A program made the position numbers and the translations under genes. The notes under the pieces are model-generated. The model saw nothing but the letters and a program-made list of their open reading frames with translations. It searched no databases and was not told the DNA's origin. Positions 1-5,692 of a stretch of DNA of 7,906 bases are shown piece after piece. Each line of letters begins with the position of its first letter. The stretch's first letter is position 1. Origin of the DNA: Boseongicola sp. SB0662_bin_57 (GTDB lineage Bacteria > Pseudomonadota > Alphaproteobacteria > Rhodobacterales > Rhodobacteraceae); assembly GCA_009839535.1 (NCBI GenBank), contig VXPN01000464.1:1-7906 (forward strand). The letters are read 5' to 3'.

Positions 1-48
1 CGCTCGGGCTTCGCCCTCGCTCGCTGCTGTTGCACCTCAGAGTGGAAC
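1..48. mobile_element. End of an insertion sequence (body lies left of the window)
   Basis: Bases 29-48 (GTTGCACCTCAGAGTGGAAC) are the reverse complement, with one mismatch, of bases 7859-7878 at the other edge. Such inverted copies at the outer edges of a gene-poor segment are what the terminal inverted repeats of one insertion-sequence type would give. Bases 5-15 can form a short hairpin (GGGC/GCCC around TTC), as is common near the end of a transposase gene. The core TTCCACTCTGAxGTGCAACA reminds me of IS30-family ends, but this is from memory and no transposase is visible. The exact outer boundary could lie a base or two beyond 48, inside the CCGGG that follows. Confidence 0.55.
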
Positions 49-531
49 CCGGGTCATGATATTGCTCGGGATCAAGTACAGCTGCTTTGATGGCGTGGAC
101 CGCCACAAACGAACATAGGGCCCGATTTCCCGGACCCCATATCGGCCGGCTCGGCCGACCCTGGAGCGTAATGCTCTGATGTGTATAGATATGTCATTGT
201 CAGCCCAACGTGTCAGCATGAATTTCATGGCACAGCATGGAACACCGTTGGAGTTTCGATTCGGAGCGTGACCAGGCGGTGAAGCGTCACCCGCGTCAAC
301 CCCTCGCGGGCTGCGGCGAATTGACGGCGGCTTGGGTAAGCACGTATATGATCGCCCAAGAAATGGTCCATTTGAAACAGTCTGGTCCAATGCGCATGTG
401 GCAGCATTGACGACAATTTCCGAACGCAGGCAGCCACGCGAGCTTGACGCTGGATGGCGCTTGCCGACCATTCTTTGCCGCGTCGAAGTCGCGGGCTCAT
501 GAAGCGCGAACGGAAGGCGGAAGGTGCCCAC
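49..531. other. Stretch without a convincing gene
   Basis: About 480 bases lie between the insertion-sequence end and the hairpin behind the hydrolase gene. The minus-strand frames are long only because the region is GC-rich and show no recognisable domain. The best plus-strand candidate is a 30-codon ORF at 179-271, with GGAG about 13 bases before its ATG. It matches nothing I know and is probably chance. The stretch may be degraded flanking DNA next to the insertion. Confidence 0.5.
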
Positions 532-560
532 GGACCGCGCTTCCCCTCCGGGCGCGGTTC
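532..560 (-). terminator. Stem-loop behind the hydrolase gene
   Basis: ACCGCGC (534-540) pairs with GCGCGGT (552-558) around an 11-base loop. One more outer pair is possible past a mismatch. The hairpin begins 6 bases after the hydrolase stop codon on the minus strand. No T-tract follows, so it is a terminator-like or 3'-protecting hairpin rather than a textbook intrinsic terminator. Confidence 0.4.
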
Positions 561-566
561 GTCGAT

Positions 567-1526
567 CTACACGATGCCTTGGCCCGCCAGGAATTTGCGC
601 AGCATTTCCGCACACTGCTCCGGCTGCTCCAGTTGAAGCAGGTGCGACGCCTCGGGCACAAAGTCATAGTCGACGGCGGAAACGTGACCCAGGTCAAATG
701 TGGGGAGATACGTGAAGGGAAGCGTGGGGTCGGCGCCGATGACCTTCGTCGGGCAGGTCAGCGTCGTCAAGTCCAGCAAAGGCGAGAAACTCCTCACGTA
801 TTCCGCGATCTGGGCTTCGTACTCGCGAGGACAGCAGAGTTCATGTCCCTCTCCGTCAGCGGCCCTGCGGAGAGTTGATCGTGCCATGAGTTCTCGCACC
901 CCTGGAACAACACGGGCGAATCCGGGGAAGATCGCAAGGAGTTCGGCAAATTGCTGCTCGGACTTGAACCGCACGGTCCGGTTCCGGATCATCGCGGCCA
1001 TTCGCTCCGCAGACTGGATGAATTCCTGCTCGCTGGCAGTGGGCTTGCACAGCGGCGGATCGAACAGAACCAGCGCGGAATAGGCATCGCTGAAGGACAG
1101 GAGCGTTATCAGCGCCGAAAGAGAATGGAACACGCCGACAGTCGGCTTTTCGCCGCATTCCCGAACGACGGCAGAGAGAATTGTGTCATGGTCGGAGATC
1201 AGCGTCGGAATGTTGTGATTCTGCTGGTCACCGACCTTGTTGTTCCCGTGGTTCCTGAGGTCATAGACCATCAGGTCGAAGTCGTTGGCCAGCAAGGACC
1301 AGAACGGATAGTAAGGATCGACGGCGAGACCGTTGCCATGGCTCAGCACGAGCCGAGGACCGGATGGATTGCCGTGTCGGCGCACTGTCGTTACGGTCCG
1401 CTCGTCCAACTGGACATCAAGTGTCGAAAGAGGGGCCGGCACCTGCCAAAGTGTCTCTTCCGGCGTGGACAGCAGATCGGATTCCTGCCGATCAGGGCCT
1501 TCGACTGGAACGCTGTTCGAAATCAC
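567..1526 (-). CDS. Alpha/beta-fold hydrolase
   Basis: A 319-residue protein with the layout of the alpha/beta-hydrolase superfamily. Visible elements are the oxyanion-hole segment HGNG (63-66), a YDLRNHG strand-turn (88-94), the nucleophile elbow VFHSLSA with Ser135, a candidate acid Asp266 in IGADPT, and the catalytic His295 in EASHLLQL near the C-terminus. The usual G-x-S-x-G is changed to F-H-S-L-S here, although the Ser and the small flanking residues remain. The likely role is hydrolysis or transfer of an ester or thioester, but the substrate cannot be read from the sequence. It lies downstream of the acyl carrier protein on the same strand with a 207-base gap, so a type II thioesterase-like job is possible but unproven. 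The GTG start at 1526 has no strong ribosome binding site. A short ORF ends one base before it (TGA-C-GTG), so translational coupling is possible. The true start could also lie slightly inside. Confidence 0.88.
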   Translation of the reverse strand: MISNSVPVEGPDRQESDLLSTPEETLWQVPAPLSTLDVQLDERTVTTVRRHGNPSGPRLVLSHGNGLAVDPYYPFWSLLANDFDLMVYDLRNHGNNKVGDQQNHNIPTLISDHDTILSAVVRECGEKPTVGVFHSLSALITLLSFSDAYSALVLFDPPLCKPTASEQEFIQSAERMAAMIRNRTVRFKSEQQFAELLAIFPGFARVVPGVRELMARSTLRRAADGEGHELCCPREYEAQIAEYVRSFSPLLDLTTLTCPTKVIGADPTLPFTYLPTFDLGHVSAVDYDFVPEASHLLQLEQPEQCAEMLRKFLAGQGIV

Positions 1527-1527
1527 G

Positions 1528-1665
1528 TCATGCGAGCCTGACTGGCCGAAGCCGGGATGGATTCACGAAATCTTCGCACTGGTCGCACGATTTCCTCGGC
1601 ACGGTCTGAAATTGACGCCGGAACTCTCGTGCCGCGAATTGGTCCACGAGCACGGCTTCGAGCAA
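1528..1665 (-). other. Possible 45-codon ORF coupled to the hydrolase start
   Basis: Between the ACP hairpin and the hydrolase, one minus-strand frame is open from a TTG at 1665 to a TGA at 1528-1530, one base before the hydrolase GTG. It would encode a peptide starting with LEAVLVDQFAAREF after the initiator and containing two Cys residues. No Shine-Dalgarno sequence precedes the TTG, and I recognise no family. It may be a relic of a longer gene or simply chance. The tight junction is the only reason to record it. Confidence 0.2.
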
Positions 1666-1695
1666 TTCAAGGGTGGGACCTGGTCATTTGAAGTC

Positions 1696-1723
1696 GGGAG
1701 CGATGCAGGACGCATGCGCTCCC
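1696..1723 (-). terminator. Stem-loop behind the acyl carrier protein gene
   Basis: GGGAGCGATGC (1696-1706) pairs with GCAT plus CGCTCCC (1712-1723) around a 5-base loop, giving 11 pairs with one bulged G at 1716. It starts 10 bases after the ACP stop codon on the minus strand. There is no T-tract. It probably ends or attenuates transcription between the ACP and the hydrolase, or protects the ACP message. Confidence 0.45.
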
Positions 1724-1733
1724 TGACTCTCCG

Positions 1734-1961
1734 TCAACCGCGTGCGTCGATGAAGTTCACTAGATCCCGCAGGGTCTCGAATTGCCGGCACTCTTCAGCG
1801 GCCAGTCCGAGACTGAACTCTTCGTTGACAAGCTTGAAAAATGAGACGCAGTCCACCGACGACACGCCGGAGTCGACGAGTTTGGCGTCAAAATTGGGCG
1901 CGCGGCCAACGTCCAGATTGTCGTCTATGATCTTCTTGATGCGGTCTTCAGTTGATGACAT
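1734..1961 (-). CDS. Stand-alone acyl carrier protein
   Basis: A 75-residue acidic protein of normal ACP length. The phosphopantetheine site is Ser35 in DSGVSSVDCV (30-39), followed by the helix FFKLVNEEFSLGL and the C-terminal helix TLRDLVNFIDARG. The residue before the modified serine is normally Asp (DSL); here it is Ser34, a noticeable departure. An ACP tethers acyl or aminoacyl intermediates as thioesters in the cytoplasm. The start is well supported, with GAGGAGG lying 9 bases upstream of the ATG at 1961. No ketosynthase, adenylation or condensation gene is seen nearby. A phosphopantetheinyl transferase lies 3.7 kb away in the window and could activate it. It is too divergent to be the housekeeping fatty-acid ACP, which would also normally sit beside fabF or fabG. 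A specialised biosynthetic ACP is more likely. Confidence 0.9.
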   Translation of the reverse strand: MSSTEDRIKKIIDDNLDVGRAPNFDAKLVDSGVSSVDCVSFFKLVNEEFSLGLAAEECRQFETLRDLVNFIDARG

Positions 1962-2112
1962 GAGAAATTGCCTCCTCGATTAGAGATTCGACAGACGTGC
2001 ATCCACGCCCGCTCAATAGCGCTCCCCGAATCATGACACGAGGAGCCGAAGCCCCGGGCCATGGAAGCGGTTCGGGAATTATAAGGGTTTCGACGGCTCT
2101 GAAAAGCGCCAT
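1948..2112 (-). CDS. Possible short ORF overlapping the ACP start
   Basis: A 54-codon frame runs from ATG at 2112 to a TGA at 1948-1950 and overlaps the ACP start by 14 bases, so the ACP ribosome binding site lies inside it. The peptide is varied in composition, unlike the frame upstream of it, and ends with a helix-like stretch (VESLIEEAISHV). Its own Shine-Dalgarno signal is weak. The frame stays open upstream to 2400, but that part is low-complexity Arg/Gly/Ala-rich and looks non-coding. It could be a small coupled gene, the 3' remnant of a lost upstream gene, or chance. I do not recognise a family. Confidence 0.25.
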   Translation of the reverse strand: MALFRAVETLIIPEPLPWPGASAPRVMIRGALLSGRGCTSVESLIEEAISHVIN

Positions 2113-2688
2113 TTGACCCGGCCATGTGCGTTCGCGGTCCTGGAACGCGTCCGGCGCTCCCGCGCCGTTCTTCGGCAGCCAGGGCGACGGATCGAGTTGA
2201 TGTCCTTGGGACGTGCCGACGTGTCCGGTTGATCGTCGGACGGACACATCCGCCGCTGAGGCCGCGCCCGCCACTCGTGATCCCGCACGACCCCCGTCAC
2301 TCGCGCGGACACCTCGTTCGATGGAAGGTGCCCGGCCGGACGAGGTGGCCCGACGGGCGGCCAAGTCATGCGTGGGTCCCTCACCTTTCGCCTCGGGCAC
2401 AGTCCTCTCGTAGACAACAAGCTTCCTTGATGCGCTGACTTGGCGCGCAATGCGCCCGCGACATTTTGTCTTGCCTTATGGCCGATGTCCGTTGCAAGGT
2501 TTCGTCAGAGGCGTCGATCTCTGCCCGGCCGATGACGATGCGGCAGGCGGGCTTCGTTGCAGGGGCGATTCCGTCATCGCGCCTCGCGCCCCGGGTGCGC
2601 TGGACCGGGGCGCTGCGTCACCGCCATTGGTGGCTGACGAAATGACTGCAAGTGGGATTCCCTGCAACAGCAGAAAGGAGAGCGCGTC
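2113..2688. promoter_or_regulatory. Divergent intergenic region between ACP operon and transporter
   Basis: About 580 bases (730 if the short ORF is not real) lie between the leftward ACP genes and the rightward transporter, so both promoters should be here. I see no convincing -35/-10 pair or named operator. The clearest structure is at 2212-2247: a doubled GACGTG, then GTCCG (2223-2227) able to pair with CGGAC (2237-2241), while the overlapping GTGTCC (2221-2226) can pair instead with GGACAC (2242-2247). The transporter ribosome binding site AAAGGAG lies 8 bases before its ATG. Confidence 0.4.
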
Positions 2689-4308
2689 ATGGCAGAGAAA
2701 AGACCGGAAACGCTCGTGGCAGACGCAGGGCTGATGAAAGGCCTTCATACCGGCATGGGATTCGCGGCGAAGGGGATGGTCGTCGCGTTCGTCGTGTTCA
2801 CGATTCTGAATGTCGATTTCGCCAACAGCGTCTACCAGGCGATCCGAGGCTGGATCGAGGCGTCGCTGGCGTGGTACTACATCCTGATCGTCGTGTTCAT
2901 CATGGCTGTCTGCTTCTACCTCATGTGCTCGCGGCACGGATCGATCAGGCTGGGAGACGACGATGCCAGGCCGGAGTTCAGCAATTTCTCCTGGTTTGCC
3001 ATGCTGTTCTCCGCGGGCGTCGGCATCGGCATACTGTTCTTCGGCGTGGCCGAGCCGATCTTCTATTTTGACAACTCGGGTGCATTCGGATATCCCAACA
3101 ATCCGCACGCGGATGCGGTCGGCGTGGTCGACATGAACATGAACCGCGCCGTCCATGCAATGCGCGTGACCTATTTCCACTGGGGATTCCACGCCTGGGC
3201 CATCTACGTGATCGTCGGGCTGTGCCTCGCCTATTTCGGTTTCCGCAAGAAGCTGCCGCTCACGCTGCGCTCGTCGCTCTACCCGATCATTGGCGACCGG
3301 ATCTACGGCCATATCGGGCACGGCGTCGACCTTCTGGCAGTGTTCGGAACGGTCTTCGGAGTCGCCACGTCGCTCGGCCTCGGCGTGACGCAGATGGCAA
3401 CAGGGCTGAACGTGCTGTTCGGAATCGATCCAGGCATCGCAACGCAGCTCATCCTGATCTTGGTCATCTCGATCGTTGCGACGCTGTCGGCCGTGTCTGG
3501 CGTCGGCAACGGCATCCGCATCATATCGGAGTGGAACATCTGGCTGTCCGTGGCGCTGCTGGCGTTCTTCCTGTGCTTCGGGCCGTTCAAGTGGCTGCTG
3601 GGCTTCTTCGTGACCTCGATCGGAGACTACCTGTGGAACTTCATCCCGATGGGCTTCTGGACAGCTGGCACCGAGCGGGAAATCGCCTGGCAAGGCGGCT
3701 GGACGGTCTTCTACTGGGGTTGGTGGATTTCCTGGGCGCCCTTTGTAGGCATGTTCATCGCCCGCATCAGCCGCGGCCGCACGATCCGAGAATTCATGGT
3801 TGGCGTGATGTTCGTGCCCACCACGATCTCCTTCTTCTGGCTGTGCATGTTCGGCGGCAATGCCATCTATATGGAACTGATGGCCGAAGGTGGCGCAGGC
3901 ACGGCAGGCATCGTTGAACTGGTGCGTGCCTGGAACCTGCCCGCGGCGCTCTACGGCACCATTGACGGGCTGACCGAACTCGCGTTCCTGCAATGGCTGA
4001 TGGCGGCGTTGGCGACACTGCTGCTGGCGACCTGGTTCATCACCTCATCGGACTCGGGCACCCTCGTGATCACCACAATGCTGTCCATGGGCAACGACAG
4101 CCCGCCGCAGCGTTTCCGGATCGTGTGGGGTCTCGGCGAGGGCTTCGTTGCCGGAGTGCTGCTGCTGGCCGGTGGCCTCACGGCGCTGCAGACGGCATCC
4201 ATCGCCGCAGCGTTGCCGATCTCGGTCATCATGCTGTTCATGACCTACGGTCTGCTGAAGTCACTGTCGGAAGACAACGCCTATGTGCCCGCAAAGGCCG
4301 CGGCATGA
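2689..4308 (+). CDS. BCCT-family transporter (betaine/choline/carnitine type)
   Basis: A 539-residue, 12-helix integral membrane protein of the BCCT family. Diagnostic parts are the glycine stretch SAGVGIGILFFG (108-119) in the third helix, HWGFHAWAIY (164-173) in the fourth, the family signature YWGWWISWAPFVGMFIAR (342-359) followed by the ISRGRTIREF loop, and TSSDSGT (452-458), the region of the sodium site in BetP. Trp165, Trp170, Tyr173 and Trp343/345/346/349 match the aromatic positions that hold trimethylammonium groups in BetP-like members, so glycine betaine, choline, carnitine or a close analogue is likely. Both cytoplasmic tails are short; the C-terminal one is under 20 residues. 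Long osmosensing extensions are therefore absent, which favours nutrient uptake over osmotic rescue. The start is clear, with AAAGGAG 8 bases upstream of the ATG. It is monocistronic, with a hairpin 12 bases after the stop. The precise substrate and the coupling ion are inference. Confidence 0.95.
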   Translation: MAEKRPETLVADAGLMKGLHTGMGFAAKGMVVAFVVFTILNVDFANSVYQAIRGWIEASLAWYYILIVVFIMAVCFYLMCSRHGSIRLGDDDARPEFSNFSWFAMLFSAGVGIGILFFGVAEPIFYFDNSGAFGYPNNPHADAVGVVDMNMNRAVHAMRVTYFHWGFHAWAIYVIVGLCLAYFGFRKKLPLTLRSSLYPIIGDRIYGHIGHGVDLLAVFGTVFGVATSLGLGVTQMATGLNVLFGIDPGIATQLILILVISIVATLSAVSGVGNGIRIISEWNIWLSVALLAFFLCFGPFKWLLGFFVTSIGDYLWNFIPMGFWTAGTEREIAWQGGWTVFYWGWWISWAPFVGMFIARISRGRTIREFMVGVMFVPTTISFFWLCMFGGNAIYMELMAEGGAGTAGIVELVRAWNLPAALYGTIDGLTELAFLQWLMAALATLLLATWFITSSDSGTLVITTMLSMGNDSPPQRFRIVWGLGEGFVAGVLLLAGGLTALQTASIAAALPISVIMLFMTYGLLKSLSEDNAYVPAKAAA

Positions 4309-4320
4309 ACGGTGAAGGTT

Positions 4321-4339
4321 CGCCCGCCTGAAGCGGGCG
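4321..4339 (+). terminator. Stem-loop behind the transporter gene
   Basis: CGCCCGC (4321-4327) pairs perfectly with GCGGGCG (4333-4339) around CTGAA, 12 bases after the transporter stop. No T-tract follows. It is probably the transcript end of the transporter gene or a 3'-stabilising hairpin. Confidence 0.5.
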
Positions 4340-4426
4340 GTGCTGACGGACGTCGGCGAAATTGGCCGGCGGCCCAAGCCGGAAACGAGGTCACTGACCG
4401 CGTGCAGGCTTGGGCCGCCGGACATT

Positions 4427-4700
4427 TCAGGCGCAATTCCGTTGATTCAGGAACATGATCAAGCCGTCGGACCCAAGGGTCGTCAGGTGCCGGCCGCGCC
4501 TGCCCCACCGTGCCGCAGCAGCTGAGTGAACGATCGTCTTGCGTTTCGCTGACGATAGGGCAACGGACGGCGCCGCGCCGCCAATCAGGCCGGCCTTGCG
4601 CTTGGTCGCGTCAACGTCCTTGGCCTCGTCCTCGACCGGCCCGGGTGGCAAGGTCAACGACGAGCCTGGCGTCTCGCGGACGCTTGGGCGCAGCGTTCAT
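4427..4700 (-). pseudogene. Frameshifted small basic protein with GG...AARW pattern
   Basis: A protein begins at ATG 4700 (MNAAPKRPRDARLVVDLAT...) but stops soon after in that frame. Dropping one C from the C-run corresponding to 4643-4645 joins it to the overlapping frame, giving ...VVDLATGPVEDEAKD followed by KAGLIGG...SSAKRKTIVHSAAAARWG. The join restores a pattern I know from small alphaproteobacterial proteins: an N-terminal KRP.D...A..IVDLATGEVE, then GGLKGGKARA...R.EIA.KAA.ARW. The repaired product would be 90 residues. Several consensus positions are altered (GGAAPSVA for GGKARAA), and about 25 unrelated residues trail after the ARW, so the gene looks decayed rather than merely mis-sequenced. 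Function of the family is unknown to me. It sits 97 bases downstream of the lipoprotein on the same strand. Confidence 0.5.
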
Positions 4701-4797
4701 GTCCCGCCCGATCAGTGACCACCTTCGACGGCTTTAGGCCACCGATGCCGCGTCGTCAGAGAAACACGGTGGCGCGTCAACAACGCCGGGGTCACTC

Positions 4798-4908
4798 TCA
4801 CAGTTGCGCAGCATCCTCGCCTTGTCCCGTGATCCGGCCAAAGTAGTCGGTCGCCTGGGAGCAGGACGCTAGCACAAGAACGGTCGCGATCAGGGCAAAG
4901 TACTTCAT
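4798..4908 (-). CDS. 36-residue lipoprotein
   Basis: A micro-gene encoding MKYFALIATVLVLASC and then 20 further residues (SQATDYFGRI...). The N-terminus is a textbook lipoprotein signal: Lys2, a hydrophobic core and the lipobox LASC with Cys16 as the acylated residue. The mature chain would be 21 residues. Ser17 after the Cys is compatible with sorting to the outer membrane. Translation signals are strong, with AAGGAG 9 bases before the ATG at 4908. That ATG overlaps the stop of the preceding small gene as TAATG, a classic coupling junction. Tiny lipoproteins of this kind include entericidin-like toxins, colicin-lysis-like peptides and phage outer-membrane spanins; the sequence does not decide among them. 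Confidence 0.72.
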   Translation of the reverse strand: MKYFALIATVLVLASCSQATDYFGRITGQGEDAAQL

Positions 4909-5090
4909 TATGTCGTCTCCTTCTTTTGTCCAAGCAGACTGGCAAGCATGCCGGTCCGCCCTTCAACGCCAGACATGCGACCTTCGAGACGAGGCACACG
5001 ATCTGACATCGTTTTCATGTTGCCATGGATGTTCCATAGACACGAAAGAATTGCAACAATCCCGCCAAGCGCAATCCAGTCAGTCGTGAT
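4908..5090 (-). CDS. Small single-pass membrane protein, apparent ATC start
   Basis: Read from an ATC at 5090, the frame gives 60 residues: TTDW, a hydrophobic helix (IALGGIVAILSCLW, about 6-19), then a polar segment (RVPRLEGRMSGVEGRTGMLAS) with helical repeats of LEGR/VEGR type, ending QKKETT. The architecture of a DW-initiated helix followed by a short charged coiled stretch matches many small hypothetical and phage-borne proteins. No ATG, GTG or TTG exists between the upstream in-frame stop and the helix. The first usable ATG, at 5018, would delete the membrane segment and leave 36 residues. So either ATC is used, the start codon has mutated, or only the short form is made. The stop overlaps the lipoprotein start (TAATG). 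Basic residues after the helix suggest the C-terminus faces the cytoplasm. Function unknown. Confidence 0.5.
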   Translation of the reverse strand: MTTDWIALGGIVAILSCLWNIHGNMKTMSDRVPRLEGRMSGVEGRTGMLASLLGQKKETT

Positions 5091-5125
5091 GTTCGTGCTT
5101 TCTCGTCCTGCCCGAAAGCAACGCG

Positions 5126-5131
5126 ATTATG
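5126..5131 (-). promoter_or_regulatory. Weak candidate -10 box for the micro-gene operon
   Basis: On the minus strand CATAAT (5 of 6 matches to TATAAT) lies about 35 bases before the ATC start at 5090, a sensible distance for a short leader. The sequence at the -35 spacing (TTCCAC) is poor, so the call is tentative. Confidence 0.2.
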
Positions 5132-5575
5132 CAGTTGGACTGAAACGGTGGAACATGACGCTTTCTGCGCAATCCAGAGGGGCGGGTTTCCCGCCGATCT
5201 TCGACACGGCAATGCGTGTCCTCGCCGCGAGGCCCAAATGACAGTGCCATACAGAACGAGATGCCGGGACTGGCGCATCTGCACGGCGAGGGGCGTTTGC
5301 GTTGGCAACCTCTACTGATCCGTGAAATCAGCCGCTGGCTGGAACGCACCGCGTTTCAGTCAACGATATTCCCAAAACGAAATTCAAGCTGACGCACTAC
5401 CTCGGGTCTGCCACTCCCCCGCCTTGGCGCCATCTTGCAACCGTGCAGACTGCCTATTTCCGCTTGCAGGATGCGCACCGCTTTCCGGAACCCCAAGGCC
5501 GATATATGCTGCGGTACCGAGGAGTCGCTTCCGGTGCGGGCGCACGTTCGTTCAAGACGCGGAGGAGTCGTTGCA
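5132..5575. other. Stretch without a recognisable gene
   Basis: About 440 bases between the minus-strand micro-genes and the ORF leading the transferase. One plus-strand frame is open from 5326 to 5748 without a stop, and its first part (for example FKLTHYLGSATPPPWRHL at about 5383-5436) has a protein-like mixture of residues. It lacks a plausible start and runs out of frame into the transferase. A second short plus frame at 5261-5389 (MPGLAHLHGEGRLRW...) also looks protein-like. These may be relics of a gene broken by frameshift. I recognise no family. Confidence 0.35.
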
Positions 5576-5692
5576 ATGACGCTTCCACATTTCATTTTGG
5601 CGAAACGTGGGCTGCGGCCAGGCAAAGGTGCCGCTTCCACGGCCTTCGGCGCCTATCGCGATCCGGCCTGCAGCGGTGGCGTTCATGGATGA
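5576..5692 (+). CDS. 38-codon upstream ORF, likely coupling leader
   Basis: The ORF starts at ATG 5576 with GGAGGAG 8 bases upstream, the strongest ribosome binding site near the transferase. It ends at TGA 5690-5692, overlapping the transferase ATG at 5685 by 8 bases. The peptide (MTLPHFILAKRGLRPGKGAA...) is basic and Gly/Ala-rich, with no recognisable domain, signal peptide or run of one amino acid that would indicate classical attenuation. The transferase has only a weak GGTGG in front of its own start, so ribosomes finishing this ORF could reinitiate there. I infer a translational-coupling leader. It could instead be the 3' remnant of a lost gene. Confidence 0.45.
   Translation: MTLPHFILAKRGLRPGKGAASTAFGAYRDPACSGGVHG

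Noticed and set aside
37..615. A 192-codon minus-strand frame at the left edge
   Set aside because: It runs through the hairpin behind the hydrolase and into the insertion-sequence end, has no recognisable domain and no sensible start context.
951..1983. Plus-strand open frames across the hydrolase and ACP genes
   Set aside because: Their products are Arg/Ser-rich with no motif, and the minus strand in the same place encodes two clear protein families.
2476..3993. A 505-codon open frame on the minus strand opposite the transporter gene
   Set aside because: It is the antisense shadow of the BCCT gene: its product is rich in His, Asp, Glu, Arg and Gln without any domain, while the plus strand has a complete 12-helix transporter with family signatures.
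5607..5684. N-terminal extension of the transferase from GTG 5607
   Set aside because: There is no ribosome binding site before it, the added residues are Pro/Ala-rich and unlike the family, and the shorter form already has the family's normal length.
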